Part shown: positions 52,506-62,869 of the stretch, piece by piece
Layout of the letters: each line of letters starts with the position of its first letter
Numbering within the stretch: position 1 is the first letter of the stretch
NCBI GenBank assembly: GCA_946811185.2
Contig: OX328097.1
Location: 60,665,063 to 60,729,062, forward strand
Direction: 5' to 3'
From: Hippopus hippopus
Lineage: Eukaryota > Mollusca > Bivalvia > Cardiida > Cardiidae
DNA: 64,000 nucleotides
Notes under the pieces: model-generated
What the model was told of the DNA's origin: nothing
Database searches by the model: none
The model's input: the letters and a program-made list of their open reading frames with translations, nothing else
Translations under genes and position numbers: made by a program

Positions 52506-52550
52506 CTGAGGAGCCCTTGTATTCCTTCTTATAAACAAATAATTCATTAA

Positions 52551-52945
52551 CTCCTTACCAGGCGACCAAATTAATTTTAGGCTCATCCGCATTGAAAGCG
52601 TTAACCCTTTAACTACTAAATAAATGAGACGAAAATTTTCCACTCAATAGTAACCTCTCCCTTCCCCCTCCCCCCAAAAAAACATTGCGGTTTCAACGGT
52701 TGATTTCACGTGTAAGAAAATACCGTATCGGACAGTGTAGATCAAAGATCAGACTGCACGTTTGTGCAGTCTGATCTTGATCTACACTGTCCGCAATAGC
52801 GCCCCGAGTTGTGCTTATCAGCCCATGGGTTACATTTTGCAAACGACAAAGGAGATACGACTCAAATGATGGCATATACCTCAGAAAGGATAGTAAACAT
52901 TGTGGGATAGAGGAGAATTGCTTGTAACAAGCATTTTCTTAAATT
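52551..52945 (+). mobile_element. Family A MITE split by family B
   Basis: The A parts are 52551-52604 (CTCCTTACCAGGCGACCAAA to CATTGAAAGCG) and 52830-52945 (ATTTTGCAAACGACAAAG to CTTGTAACAAGCATTTTCTT). They join within the family phrase GAAAGCATTTGCAGACGAC. Confidence 0.85.
52605..52829 (-). mobile_element. Family B MITE, complete, inside A
   Basis: TTAA at 52601-52604 and TTAC at 52830-52833; palindrome GATCAAAGATCAGACTGCAC and mirror. Confidence 0.9.
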
Positions 52946-52964
52946 CTGAACAAACTGAAAAGAA

Positions 52965-53162
52965 AATGTTGGTTCAAATTGAAAGGATTTGCAGACGATA
53001 AAGTGGATGTGCCTCAAACGATCGGATTTGATTTTAGAAGAGTAGAAAACATTGTGGGAAAAGAAGACAATGCTGGCTACCAGCATTGTCTTCTTTTCCC
53101 GCAATGTTTTTCAAAAAACTTCGGGGTCGTCAAAGCTCTTGATTTTTTGGTAATGGTTCAAC
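52965..53162 (+). mobile_element. Family A MITE, left end missing
   Basis: GTTCAAATTGAAAGGATTTG, GCAGACGATAAAGTGGATGT, hairpin AGAAGACAATGCTGGCTACC and mirror, ending TTTTGGTAATGGTTCAAC. Confidence 0.85.
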
Positions 53163-53202
53163 ATTTTTCATGTAATAGTTAATAGATTCAACTTCTTCTT
53201 CA

Positions 53203-53278
53203 CACCCCCCCCCCCCACCAGCGACCCCTGCTTACAAGTCCTGTGAGCTACCAACTGCGCTACCGGGCTCGGCTCGAG
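53203..53278 (-). mobile_element. tRNA-Thr-like SINE head or tRNA pseudogene
   Basis: On the minus strand GCCCGGTAGCGCAGTTGGTA is an A box, and GGACTTGTAAGCAGGGGTCG gives an anticodon-loop-like TGT. The B box region has been replaced by a poly-G/C run, so it is not functional. Confidence 0.5.
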
Positions 53279-53360
53279 AGATAAATCGATAAATACATGA
53301 AGATGAATAGATACATGTTTAGAATGATTTTATAAGAAGCAATCCTATCGCATCAATTAA

Positions 53361-53580
53361 CTCTTTAACAAACAACAAAAAATTGAACTGGGCGGAATTG
53401 AAAGCATTTGCAGACGACACAATAAATGTAGCTAAAATGTTGATTTCTGTCTTTGATAGGGTAAAATACATTGTGGGAAAAGGAGAAAATGCTGATTACC
53501 AGCATTTTCTCCTTTTCCCAGAGTGTTTTCAAAAGCCTTCTTCTTTGGGGTTGTAAATATTCATGATTGTGTGGTAAAGG

Positions 53581-53582
<2 letters not shown>
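53361..53582 (+). mobile_element. Family A MITE, complete
   Basis: TTAA at 53357-53360; perfect hairpin AAATGCTGATTACCAGCATT; the end GTGGTAAAGGGTA runs into a GA repeat. Confidence 0.9.
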
Positions 53583-53621
<39 letters not shown>

Positions 53622-53655
53622 CAGAGAGGGAGAAAGAGACAGAGAGAGAGAGTTC
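53583..53655 (+). repeat. (GA)n microsatellite at an A terminus
   Basis: Begins exactly at the A end, replacing the expected TTAA. Confidence 0.9.
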
Positions 53656-53659
53656 CAAA

Positions 53660-55636
53660 GTCCAAAAGTACAATATAAAAACACACTACGGTATACGGAG
53701 AATTAACAATGTGGCATTTAAAAAAGTGACCTAGGTAACTGAATATAATCACACAGTGCTTGGTTATAGAAATTCGAAAGAGAAAATTTTAAAGTTAAGT
53801 ACGTTTGAATATAACAACAATGAAAAGGGATCTCTTAATGGGCACAGCTAGATTAATTAACTGCTCTTTGCTAAACAGGAAATTCCCATCAACAATGTAA
53901 CATAATTATGTGTGTCATTCACCTAGCATCAATCTAGCAAATCTAGGTCACTTTGTGTATTCGCTGCAAAGTCACTCGAGCCTACCTGTCGTCCATTCAT
54001 ATATATTGTATTTTTTCAAGTCTCTCCATTCATATTGTATGAGAATGGGTGGAGTCATCTATTGTTATACATAATTTATGTGACGTCACGCCTCATGAGC
54101 AGAGCTTTCAGTTAGGGTGACATTTTATTCATGGCAATTGATTGACAGTTGTAGCTTTGACCTCTCACCTCATTGGTCAAAATTATTCCGCGATAGTTCA
54201 CGTGCTAATTTTATCAATGTAATTGTGTATTGACTCTCAAGTGTAATGACGAACTCGTGGAATGGAAACAACACTATATGCATTGCTTACATTGCACTAA
54301 AGTACAATTCCGTTGAGAAGAAAAATACAGTTTATGGGTATTTATTTCATTTCTAGTCGCGTGTGAATCAAACTCTGCAAAGCAATTTGCATAATGGGGC
54401 CCGTACTACATTCTGTTAGTGTCGCCATCTTTCGTGGAATCATCCGCTGAATCTATTCAAAATCTTAGTTTGTTTTGTAGAAGGATTAAAACATCAACCA
54501 TGCAGCAAATCTGAATTGATAAAATACTTGTAAGAAAAGCAAAGGAATTGACGAGCAGCCAGTTCTTACTTTATTCTTACCCTCTGGAACTACTTTTTGT
54601 AGCGGACGGTTATTGTTAGATGAGTGCTATCCATTTCCTGTCTTAGGTGGAATATATGGGATTAAAAAATATAGAATTGTTAGCTAAACAAAGCTCCTAA
54701 ATCAAAAATGGATTATAAAAGATGACAGATACTTTATCTAAAGAGTAAGTATTTTCAAAATATCTTCGATTTTATGCATGTGATCTCCTGAATTTCGATG
54801 TACAGCATAACACACTCGAGTGTTGTTTTTTTTTCGTTTAGATAAAACGTTTATATTTTATGATGGTGGCGTTTCGTGTATTCCATTAAATAACTCATTG
54901 ATGATTGTTTGGTTCATTGAAGGCTAAAATGTTTCGTTCATAGTTTTTCTAGAATCACAGTATCCCCGTTCATTCACCAGCATTTCGTAGAAATTCTGAA
55001 TTAAGCCCTGGATCTTCAATTAACCATGTTAACAACTGACAGGAAGTTGGCCCAAGTCGTTCATTCATAAATTTGGATGAATGGTATTTTCACGTCATAG
55101 CGGTCAAGCTGGACATCAGAGATGCATATTGAAACTTGCAATGATATTATTTATCATTCCTCTTTTAGTTTTAAAGTGAAAGAAGTAACCAAATCGTTGT
55201 AAATCCCGGATGAGTCGAGTGTGTATACATGTACACAAATTAAGGATTGGCATAGTTGGCTGTTGTCTCTATCATTGCCTTTGTACTTAGCCACATCCAT
55301 CCCAACGACATTAAGGAATTCCCTTTGATTGATAGAATCTTTTTATTGTTTCAATCTTTCTACAGTAATTTCTAATAGTTTAAAGAATGTTCTTCTGTTG
55401 ATTAAAGACTTGACTGAAAAAGACAATGAAGAAAAGGTACAAAGTATTGGAATATTCAATTTATTTTTGTGAAGACCCCCACCTGCTTGATTATCTGATG
55501 AAATAAAGTGTTTCTTGGATAATTCATCATTGATAATTGAATTAGTAATTGGTTCCTCTTTCACTTTAGTGCAGTGACGTTAGTATCACATGTGTGATGT
55601 GAATTAGTCCTGGAAAGGAGTGTTTCGCTACTTACA
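53660..55636. other. Longest stretch without a recognised repeat
   Basis: About 2 kb. Contains a full CRE palindrome at 54081-54088, CACGTG at 54200-54205 and GTCGCCATCTTTCG (a YY1-like motif on the reverse strand) at 54420-54433. No coding exon is recognised. If the window contains a promoter or conserved element, this is a reasonable place to look. Confidence 0.35.
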
Positions 55637-55640
55637 TTAA

Positions 55641-55858
55641 CTCTTTGCCACACAATCCAGAGTTTTAATGATCCTGAGAAAGGAGCCTTTTGAAAACATT
55701 GTGGAAGAAGGAGAAAATCCTTTCTCCTTTTCCTCTAAATGTGGTCTACCTTTCCAAAAACAAAATTCAGTTTTTGAGTCATATATTTATTTCGGCCTCT
55801 GCAAAATTTTAATGCTTAGAATTTGGATAAGTCTAGAATTTTATTGTTTGGAAAAGAG
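55641..55858 (-). mobile_element. Family A MITE
   Basis: TTAA at 55637-55640 and 55859-55862. Half of the hairpin has been deleted (GGAGAAAATCCTTTCTCCTT). Confidence 0.9.
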
Positions 55859-55862
55859 TTAA

Positions 55863-56078
55863 CTCTTTACCAAAGAATCATAGTTTAACAAGCATAAGGA
55901 AAAAGGCTTTTTGAATATTTTGGGGAAATGAGAAATTGCTGCTAACCAGCATTTTCTTCTTTCCCACAATTTTTCTACCATTTTGATGAGAAATTAAATC
56001 TTTTTTAACCATATTTATATGTCATTTGCTATCAGGGCCGTCAATTTGGACCAGTCTATAATCTTGCTGTCTGGTAAA
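55863..56078 (-). mobile_element. Family A MITE sharing TTAA with previous
   Basis: CTCTTTACCAAAGAATCATA through TGGACCAGTCTATAATCTTG and CTGGTAAAGGG. One TTAA separates it from its neighbour. Confidence 0.85.
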
Positions 56079-56089
56079 GGGTTAGTTCT

Positions 56090-56262
56090 GCCAATATAGA
56101 AGGTATTTGCTGATGTTATATTAATGGCAAACTAATTGTAGTGCAAATAATTGGATTTGTCTTTGAAAAGGCAGAGTGGACAGAGGACAAAATGCTGTCC
56201 ACCAGAAGGTTCCCAAAATGTTTCAAAAGGTTTGCAAAAATATGAAATTATTTTGTAAAAGT
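56090..56262 (+). mobile_element. Family A MITE, diverged
   Basis: GAAGGTATTTGCTGATGTTA, TTGGATTTGTCTTTGAAAAG, AAATGCTGTCCACCAGAAGG, AAATGTTTCAAAAGG. Confidence 0.6.
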
Positions 56263-56384
56263 TTAACCTTTGAAACATAAGATAATTATGAAGGGATAGC
56301 TGTATTTCCAATCAAGTATAGAGAGCTAAGTAATGAAGTTAGACGGTTGTTTTTCCAGAATATCTCGCCAAATGTCGGTCTAGG

Positions 56385-56420
56385 ACTTGACATCATAATG
56401 TAGTCTGATCTTGATTTATC
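56385..56420. mobile_element. Family B core scrap
   Basis: AATGTAGTCTGATCTTGATT only. Confidence 0.35.
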
Positions 56421-56699
56421 CATTCCACATGAGCAATAATTGTGGATGTTTGCAGATTGCAAAGGGTAAACACTTTCTTCTATTCATTTGATAACTGGCC
56501 ATTTTTATTCTAATTTCTTAACCTTATACACTGTTTTAAATTTTCAAATCATTTTTTTTACCTTGAATGTTGAAGGGAAAGCATTTTTTTTTTTACAAGT
56601 TTCTTGAAATAAATCAATTAATAGTGCTTTTAGACCATTTTTCTTTGCCTGTTATCAAGTTTATAAATTGTCAGTTGCCTGATTGCCTTTCCTTCTCAG

Positions 56700-56875
56700 T
56701 TGAACATAAAAAATAAGATTGCTAGCGACCAGCATTTTCTCCTTTTCATACAGTGTTTTCTACCCAGTCAAGGAGAAAATACGTATTTTGAGCCATATCA
56801 AGATCTAATTTGTTGTTTCCAAAACTTTTTTATATGGAAAAGTCTAAAATTTTGTTACCTGGTAAAGATTTTATG
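56700..56875 (-). mobile_element. Family A MITE, left half missing
   Basis: GCTAGCGACCAGCATTTTCT, CCTTTTCATACAGTGTTTTC, AAAAGTCTAAAATTTTGTTA, CCTGGTAAAG. Confidence 0.75.
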
Positions 56876-57126
56876 TGCAAATATAACAATGTGTAATTTT
56901 CAGACACATATGAAATACAGGATTAATTGATTTGCCACATGTAGAAAACCAAAGCTTAAAAACATCATAGCGCTACAAACATTCTTTCTTCATTCATTCA
57001 TAAAAGACCTCACAGGAATAATTTTAACCTGGAAATAATAAACAAATTTATGTAATCTCACATTCATGTATTAGACAACTTCATGCAGCTAAGTCATTGA
57101 GGTATTCTTTGTGTATAATGTATTTT

Positions 57127-57551
57127 ACTCTTTACCAAAACAACAAAATTTTGGACTAGTCAGAATTCAAAGCATTTGCAGACGACAATATAAGTATGGC
57201 TCAAAAAATGGAATTTGTCTTTGATGGGATCAAAAAAAAAAACATAGTGGGAAAATGTTTTCAAAAGCTGTCTGTGTTAGAGTGGTTTACTAACTCCTTA
57301 CCAAACAACAAAATTTTAGACTGGTCCAAATTGAAAGTATTTGCAGACGACAAATTATTAAAGGTAGCCAAAATGACGAGATTTGTTATTGAAAGCTTAG
57401 AAAACATTGTGGGAAAAGGAGAAAATGCTGGTTACCAGCATTTTCTCCTTTTCTCACAATGTTTTCAAAAGCCTTTCTCCTCAGGGTCGTTAAAAGTCGG
57501 GATGAAGTGGTAAAGGGTTAAACTCGGGGTTGTGTGATAACTGTTAAAGAG
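57127..57551 (+). mobile_element. Family A MITE split by another A
   Basis: The outer parts are 57127-57290 (CTCTTTACCAAAACAACAAA, GCAGACGACAATATAAGTAT, collapsed hairpin) and 57522-57551 (ACTCGGGGTTGTGTGATAAC). They rejoin at the family phrase GGTCGTTAAAACTCGG. Confidence 0.8.
57294..57517 (+). mobile_element. Family A MITE, complete, inside A
   Basis: Left CTAA, right TTAA at 57518-57521. Perfect central hairpin GGAGAAAATGCTGGTTACCA. Confidence 0.9.
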
Positions 57552-57555
57552 TTAA

Positions 57556-57755
57556 CCTTTTTCCAAGCAACCCCATGTTTTAGTAGCCCTGTAGAAGAAG
57601 GCGGTTGAAAACATTTAAAAAAAAAAACCTAGTGCATTTATCAGACAGGAGTCCTTTTTCTATAATGTTTTTTACCCTTATAAAGATAGAATGCTATCAT
57701 TTAAGTAATGTTTAATTTGTTGTCTGCAAACATTTTCAATTTAAATTTTTTCTGG
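57556..57755 (-). mobile_element. Family A MITE, worn, joined to an E end
   Basis: TTAA at 57552-57555; CCTTTTTCCAAGCAACCCCA, GAAGAAGGCGGTTGAAAACA. The far arm passes into a family E end (ATTCAAATGCATTTGAACAT, 57760-57825). Confidence 0.75.
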
Positions 57756-57942
57756 ATTTATATTCAAATGCATTTGAACATCTGCATTGTTTACTCTTGG
57801 CCACTAATGGGCCTCTTAAAAATGATTTATCGCTGAATTAAGTAAGACATTTGTGGACAAATAATCAGTAAAGAAGAAAGACAAAGGTGAGATTTAACTT
57901 TTTTTAATGGTATTTCCTTAAGGGGCTATGTAGCCTTTTTAA

Positions 57943-58163
57943 CTCTTTACCACACAACAAAATTTAAGACTTGTCCAAATTGAAAGAATTTGCAGACTAC
58001 AAAGTAAATGTGACTTGAAAATTGAATTTTGTTTTGGGAAGAGTAGAAAACATTGTGGGAAAAGGAGAAAATGCTGGTTACCAGCATTTTCTCTTTTTTT
58101 AACAATGTTTTCAAAAGGCTTTCTGCTCAGGGTCGTTAAAAGTCGGGATTGTTTGGTAAAGGG
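57943..58163 (+). mobile_element. Family A MITE, complete
   Basis: TTAA at 57939-57942 and 58164-58167. Hairpin GGAGAAAATGCTGGTTACCA with a mirror arm slightly damaged (CTCTTTTTTTAAC). Confidence 0.95.
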
Positions 58164-58181
58164 TTAAGTAGTTTAAGACAA

Positions 58182-58851
58182 AGACTGGGGTCAAAACGGC
58201 CCACTTCCAAAACAGCCGGGTACCAAAACGGCCCATTTTTTTTGTCATTAATTAAAACCCATTGAAGAACCGTCATTTGGATCACACAGTTACTTTCATG
58301 AAAATCACTTATTTAGTTTTATAAAATTTACTTATAACATGAATTTTGATCATATGAATCGAGTGAGAATTGGCCTCCTGCTACAAATTTATTGAAACAT
58401 GTACAGAGGTGTATATCCTTTCTAGAATGTTTGGAGCTGTCGTTTTCAACATAAGTAATTTGTGCATAACTGAGGTAAAAAGACTGTTGGAAAGCAAACC
58501 ACAACATACAGTGGTACATTTTTAGAAGAATTCCAGTTGATCATGGGAAAAGAACGGGGGAGGGGGGGAAGTTAAATGAACTCGCATTATAACATCAGAT
58601 AGGAATTCAGAGTACAACCCACACAAGCATGGAGAATTGAAGCCCAAGCCTCATAAATAAAATTCATTATTTGAAAATAGATAAGAGTAAAAGAAGTTAT
58701 AAAATTCACTCTATCAAAATTGGTGGAATTAAAACAGTAATTCAGAGTTCAAAAGTGGGCTGTTTTGGTACCCATGACATTGGGCCATTTCGGTAAAGTG
58801 GGCCATTTTGGACCGGGCCGTTTTGGAAGTTGGCCGTTTTGACCCTATCCC
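58182..58851. mobile_element. Element S (GGTCAAAACGGCC ends)
   Basis: A 670-bp unit. Left: GGGTCAAAACGGCCCACTTC, CAAAACAGCCGGGTACC, AAAACGGCCCATTTT. Right: the mirror ending GGAAGTTGGCCGTTTTGACC. TTAAGACAA lies at both borders (58173-58181 and 58852-58860). No transposase frame. Confidence 0.75.
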
Positions 58852-58859
58852 TTAAGACA

Positions 58860-59355
58860 ATATGCTAGAGTTTTGCAAATACTTGTGGGAGTGTCACATG
58901 TTCAATAACACACATCGATTAAAAGGATTCTTATTCAAATTAGTATGATGAAGTCATACCTGATGGAATATTATAAAATAGACAGTTACCTACTGCAAAA
59001 TTGACCATTTCGTTATTTGTACTCCCCAAGTGCACCTTTTGACTGTGTGTAACTATACATTTTATACATTTGAAAGGAAAAATACAACTTGTATTTATGG
59101 GTGGTTTTTCGAGAAATTTTTAATTTCGGCATAAAATAATAAATAGGCCCCTGAAATGGTGAAAATGGGTATTGCAGAAACAAAGCCAGCTTAAAGGCAG
59201 GAGTCATAACAATGTTCTTGGCAGAGAGACAGTTTTTTTTCTTGTGAATGTTGTTAATAATTCATTTAATTGTTGCTTTTTTTATTGTTATGTCTAGGAA
59301 CTTAGTCATGCCAAAAAAAAAAGATACATTTCATTGATGAAAAATAGTACAAGCC
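58860..59355. other. No gene or recognised repeat
   Basis: Nothing supportable seen. Confidence 0.4.
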
Positions 59356-59357
59356 TT

Positions 59358-59610
59358 ATAGGCCTTGTAGCGACCAAAAGTAAACAGTTTGGTTGTCAAA
59401 ATGCATTTAAATTTAGATCATACCGTTTAAAAGTAAGAGAGTTATTGTGAAGATGACAATCTATTTTTGTATGGTTAGTCCAAGTGTTAGTCTCTGGCAG
59501 AAAAATGAATTTTACATATATGTACTTTTAAATGGTATTGAATTCAATTTAAATTCATTTTAACATCTGCATTGTTTACTATTGGTGGCTGTTAGGGCTT
59601 CAAAGGATGA
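59358..59610 (+). mobile_element. Family E element
   Basis: GGCCTTGTAGCGACCAAAAG, AAATGCATTTAAATTTAGAT at the left; ATACTTTTAAATGGT-type core; ATTCATTTTAACATCTGCAT and GGTGGCTGTTAGGGC at the right. Confidence 0.75.
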
Positions 59611-59873
59611 CTGTTTACATTTTTTACAATTATACCCAACTTTAGAAGTGTTTAATCACCAAATTTAGTGAGGCAAAAGTGTGGAAACAGTTGGTAGATA
59701 AGAGAGGGATGTACAAGAAAAATGAAGAAAATAACGATATTTCCTTGAACTAGCCTAAGTATAGCCTTTTAAGGTAATTTTAGATTTGGCACATGGATTT
59801 TTTAAAGTCTAGTGGGAATGTCATACATTAATGATGCACCCATAGTGCTGGATCATTTTCAAATACCGATACC

Positions 59874-60016
59874 TATGATAATGTCATTTATAGTCTTACA
59901 AAAAATTAAATGGTGCATTCTTGATAGTAAAACCACTATCATGTTATGATAATTTCATTTATAGTCTTACAAAAAATTAAATAGATGCATTCCTGATAGC
60001 AAAACCACTATCATGT
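59874..60016 (+). repeat. 71-bp tandem duplication
   Basis: TATGATAATGTCATTTATAG through AAACCACTATCATGT occurs twice with few differences. Confidence 0.9.
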
Positions 60017-60656
60017 TATTAAACCGCCAAAATTGCACCTTTTTTGTCAATGTAACTCTCTAGTTGTTTTTGCTTGAAAACAAAAATATAAACAGAACAA
60101 TTAATAAGTGTTTTTCAAAAAATTCTGAATTACAGAAAAAAATCTACAGAGGCCCCTCAAAACCTTCCACCTTCCCCCTTGCAAAAAAAAAAAAATTCCC
60201 AATATGGAAAAAAAAAAAACGTTAAACTTGTTTTAAAATGTTCTGGTCTTTTAAAAGAATAGTGACTTTCTCAAACAGTGTTGAAATTTGTTTATATGGG
60301 ATAAACATGGAATAATACATGTTATTATATAGCCGAAAGTTTTCTGGAGAAAATACATGTGTCACACGCAGATAAAATACAGCACAGGACAGATAAAAAA
60401 TCCATATCTACACACTGTGAAATATGGTTCAAAATATGGTATGATGACGTAATGAGGATGTAACTCATGAGCAGAATATGTATGTATTCATTTGCAATTT
60501 GATTGGTCAAATTTTACGCTGTAATGTTTATCCATTTGATAAAAACAAAGTTCCTGGCTACTACACCATTATTTATTTTATTTTGCTTACCGTTTTCGAG
60601 TAAAATGTCAACAATTGCCTTATTTTTTCGTTGAAAGGTGTAGATATATAATGAGA

Positions 60657-60822
60657 GGAATATTATGGTGAAGTAACTTTCCTGGCACTAGTATTTGCTT
60701 CTCACCACACAAGAACATTTTGACATCTCGCTCGACCTTTGGTCTCGCATGGTGTCAAATTTTCTCACTAGGCTCAAATCAAATACATGCACCAGGAAAG
60801 TCACTTACAGCATAATATTCCA
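60657..60822. repeat. Inverted-repeat element T
   Basis: GGAATATTATGGTGAAGTAA, CTTTCCTGGCAC at the left mirror CACCAGGAAAGTCACTTACA, GCATAATATTCC at the right (arms about 31 bp). Confidence 0.75.
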
Positions 60823-60961
60823 TAAAAGGTTCATATTTTTCAGAGTTTTCCATGGACTTTCTGAATCATGGGGGTCACTTGACCTCTTCATACAAATAAA
60901 TGAAGGCAGACATGTAAATTTTGGTTGGCATTTAGAAAATCTGGAGGTCCAAATTCAAAGA

Positions 60962-60983
60962 AGGGGGGGGGGGGTTGGGGGAA
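60962..60983 (+). repeat. Poly-G tract
   Basis: G-run interrupted by TT. Confidence 0.9.
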
Positions 60984-61287
60984 ACCCTGTTTTTATTTCT
61001 TAACTCTGTATTGAACACATTGACAAGTCTTTGAGTTAGTATAAATAGGAGTTACAGATTGCAAAAATTACCATATACATGTATGTTTCTTTTTTTCGAT
61101 TTCCAAGTTCCACAGAAGTTTACTGAGTAATTTCTTTTTGCTTGCAAAGGAAAAAATAATGTTTTGTAATATTCAGCAGTGTTGACAAAAAAAGTTAAAT
61201 TCACATATGAAAATCTAAATACATGTGTATGCCCCTTTAACCTCTCACGAGTTTAAGATCATACAAAGAGTGTTGTCTTACACTTAA

Positions 61288-61454
61288 CCCTCTATGGAAC
61301 AATCTGGAGTTTTAACGACTCTAAGGAAGGAGACTTTTGAAAACATTGTGGGAAAAGGAGAAAAATCCAGGTAGTTTTTGTGTCACATTTCAATTTGCTG
61401 TGAGCAAATGCTTTCAGTTTGGGCAAGTCTAAAATTTTGTTGTGTGATAAAGGG
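61288..61454 (-). mobile_element. Family A MITE, hairpin arm deleted
   Basis: TTAA at 61284-61287 and 61455-61458; CCCTCTATGGAACAATCTGG through GGGCAAGTCTAAAATTTTGT. Confidence 0.85.
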
Positions 61455-61458
61455 TTAA

Positions 61459-61685
61459 CCTTTTTCCAAAGAGCAAAATTTTTTACCTGTCCTAATTGAC
61501 AGCATTTTGCAGACAACGTAATTATTGAATGTAGCTCAGTGTAGTTTGTCTTTAACACTTGAAAGGATAGAAAATATTGTGGGAAAAGAAGAAAATGCTG
61601 GTATTAGCATTTTTTTCTTTTCCCACAATGTTTTCATAAGGCTTCTTCATTAAGAGTGCTAAACTTGGACGTGTGTGGTAAAGGG
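61459..61685 (+). mobile_element. Family A MITE, sharing TTAA
   Basis: CCTTTTTCCAAAGAGCAAAA, hairpin GAAAATGCTGGTATTAGCAT, TTAA at 61686-61689. Opposite orientation to its neighbour across a single TTAA. Confidence 0.9.
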
Positions 61686-61689
61686 TTAA

Positions 61690-62000
61690 GATGTTGAATC
61701 ATTTTGTAATATATAAAGGAAATTACCATAGGTGGAATGAATTACTGTCATGGAAGACAGGGAGTTGTTAAATTCAAGGGGTCTTTTAGACAGATCTGCC
61801 ATGATTTTTTTTTGCCTTTCCTGAATTTTTTTGTTGAATTTATTTCTTCTAATTCATCATAAGTAAAGGGTCAGTTTTGTCTTAAAAAAGAACTATGATT
61901 CCAATCTATTTCACAGTTTGCATATACATGTTTTATAGGAAGCATATTTTTGCACCAAGTTGACCATTTGATAGCACAAAGGGCACAACAAGAACATATA
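61690..62000. other. No gene or recognised repeat
   Basis: Nothing supportable seen. Confidence 0.4.
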
Positions 62001-62002
62001 AC

Positions 62003-62224
62003 TCTCTACCAAACGAAAAAATTTTGGACATGACCAAATTGAAAGCATTTGCAGATGGCAAATTCATTGTAGAGCAAATGATGAAATCTGTCTTTGATAA
62101 GGTAGAAGACAATGTGGGTAAAGGAGAAAATGCTTTTTAGCAGCATTTTCTCCTTTTCACACAATGTTTTCAGAAGCACTTCTTCCTTAGGATCGTTAAA
62201 ACTTGGGATTGTGTGGCAAAAGGT
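62003..62224 (+). mobile_element. Family A MITE
   Basis: CTCTCTACCAAACGAAAAAA, GCAGATGGCAAATTCATTGT, hairpin with TTTTTAGCAGCA apex, ending GTGTGGCAAAAGGTTAG. Confidence 0.85.
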
Positions 62225-62278
62225 TAGAGAGAGCTTTTCAGGTTTTTTTAATTTCACTATACTTACGGATAAATTGAA

Positions 62279-62640
62279 GCTCTAAAAGTGACCAAAGGTA
62301 AACAATGCAGATGTAAAATTCATCTGATTCTAAATTATACTATTTTAAAGTATGGAAATTATTGTGAAGGTGACAAACTGTTTTTGTAAGATCGGTCCAA
62401 GTATTCTTCGCTAGCAGAAAAACGAATTGTAAAAGTAGATCAAAAGTTGCCAGGTTGTTTTGTTTTTTGTTTACTTGTTACATGGTTTTAAAATGCATTT
62501 TTCTGCCAGTGACGTATCATTTGCCTTGGGCCCACCATACGATAACAAATTGTCATATTCACAATAATTTACAAACATTTAAAAGGTGTGAATTAAATTC
62601 AAACACCCACATTGTTTACTATTGGTCACTTCTGTGCCTT
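62279..62640 (+). mobile_element. Family E element abutting A
   Basis: AAAGTGACCAAAGGTAAACA at the left and TGTTTACTATTGGTCACTTC at the right are inverted. The right end (CTGTGCCTT) runs directly into the TTAA of the next A. Confidence 0.75.
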
Positions 62641-62644
62641 TTAA

Positions 62645-62862
62645 CTCTTTACCATGCGAAAAATTTTAGAACGGTCCAAATTCAAAGCATTTGCAGACGA
62701 CAAAATAAATGTGACTGAAAAATTGAAATTTGGTTTGAGAAGGATAGAAAATGTTATGGGAAAAGAAGAAAATGCTGGTTACCAGCATTTTCTCCTTTTC
62801 CCACAATGTTTTCAAAAGGCCTCTTTCTCAGGGTCTTTAAAAGTCGGGATATGAGGTAAAGA
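62645..62862 (+). mobile_element. Family A MITE, complete
   Basis: TTAA at 62641-62644 and 62863-62866. Perfect hairpin AAAATGCTGGTTACCAGCAT. Confidence 0.95.
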
Positions 62863-62869
62863 GTTAAGT

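Noticed and set aside
52157..52534. 125-codon open frame
   Set aside because: Its middle is a translated GA and GGAC/AGAC microsatellite and its end is a SINE head.
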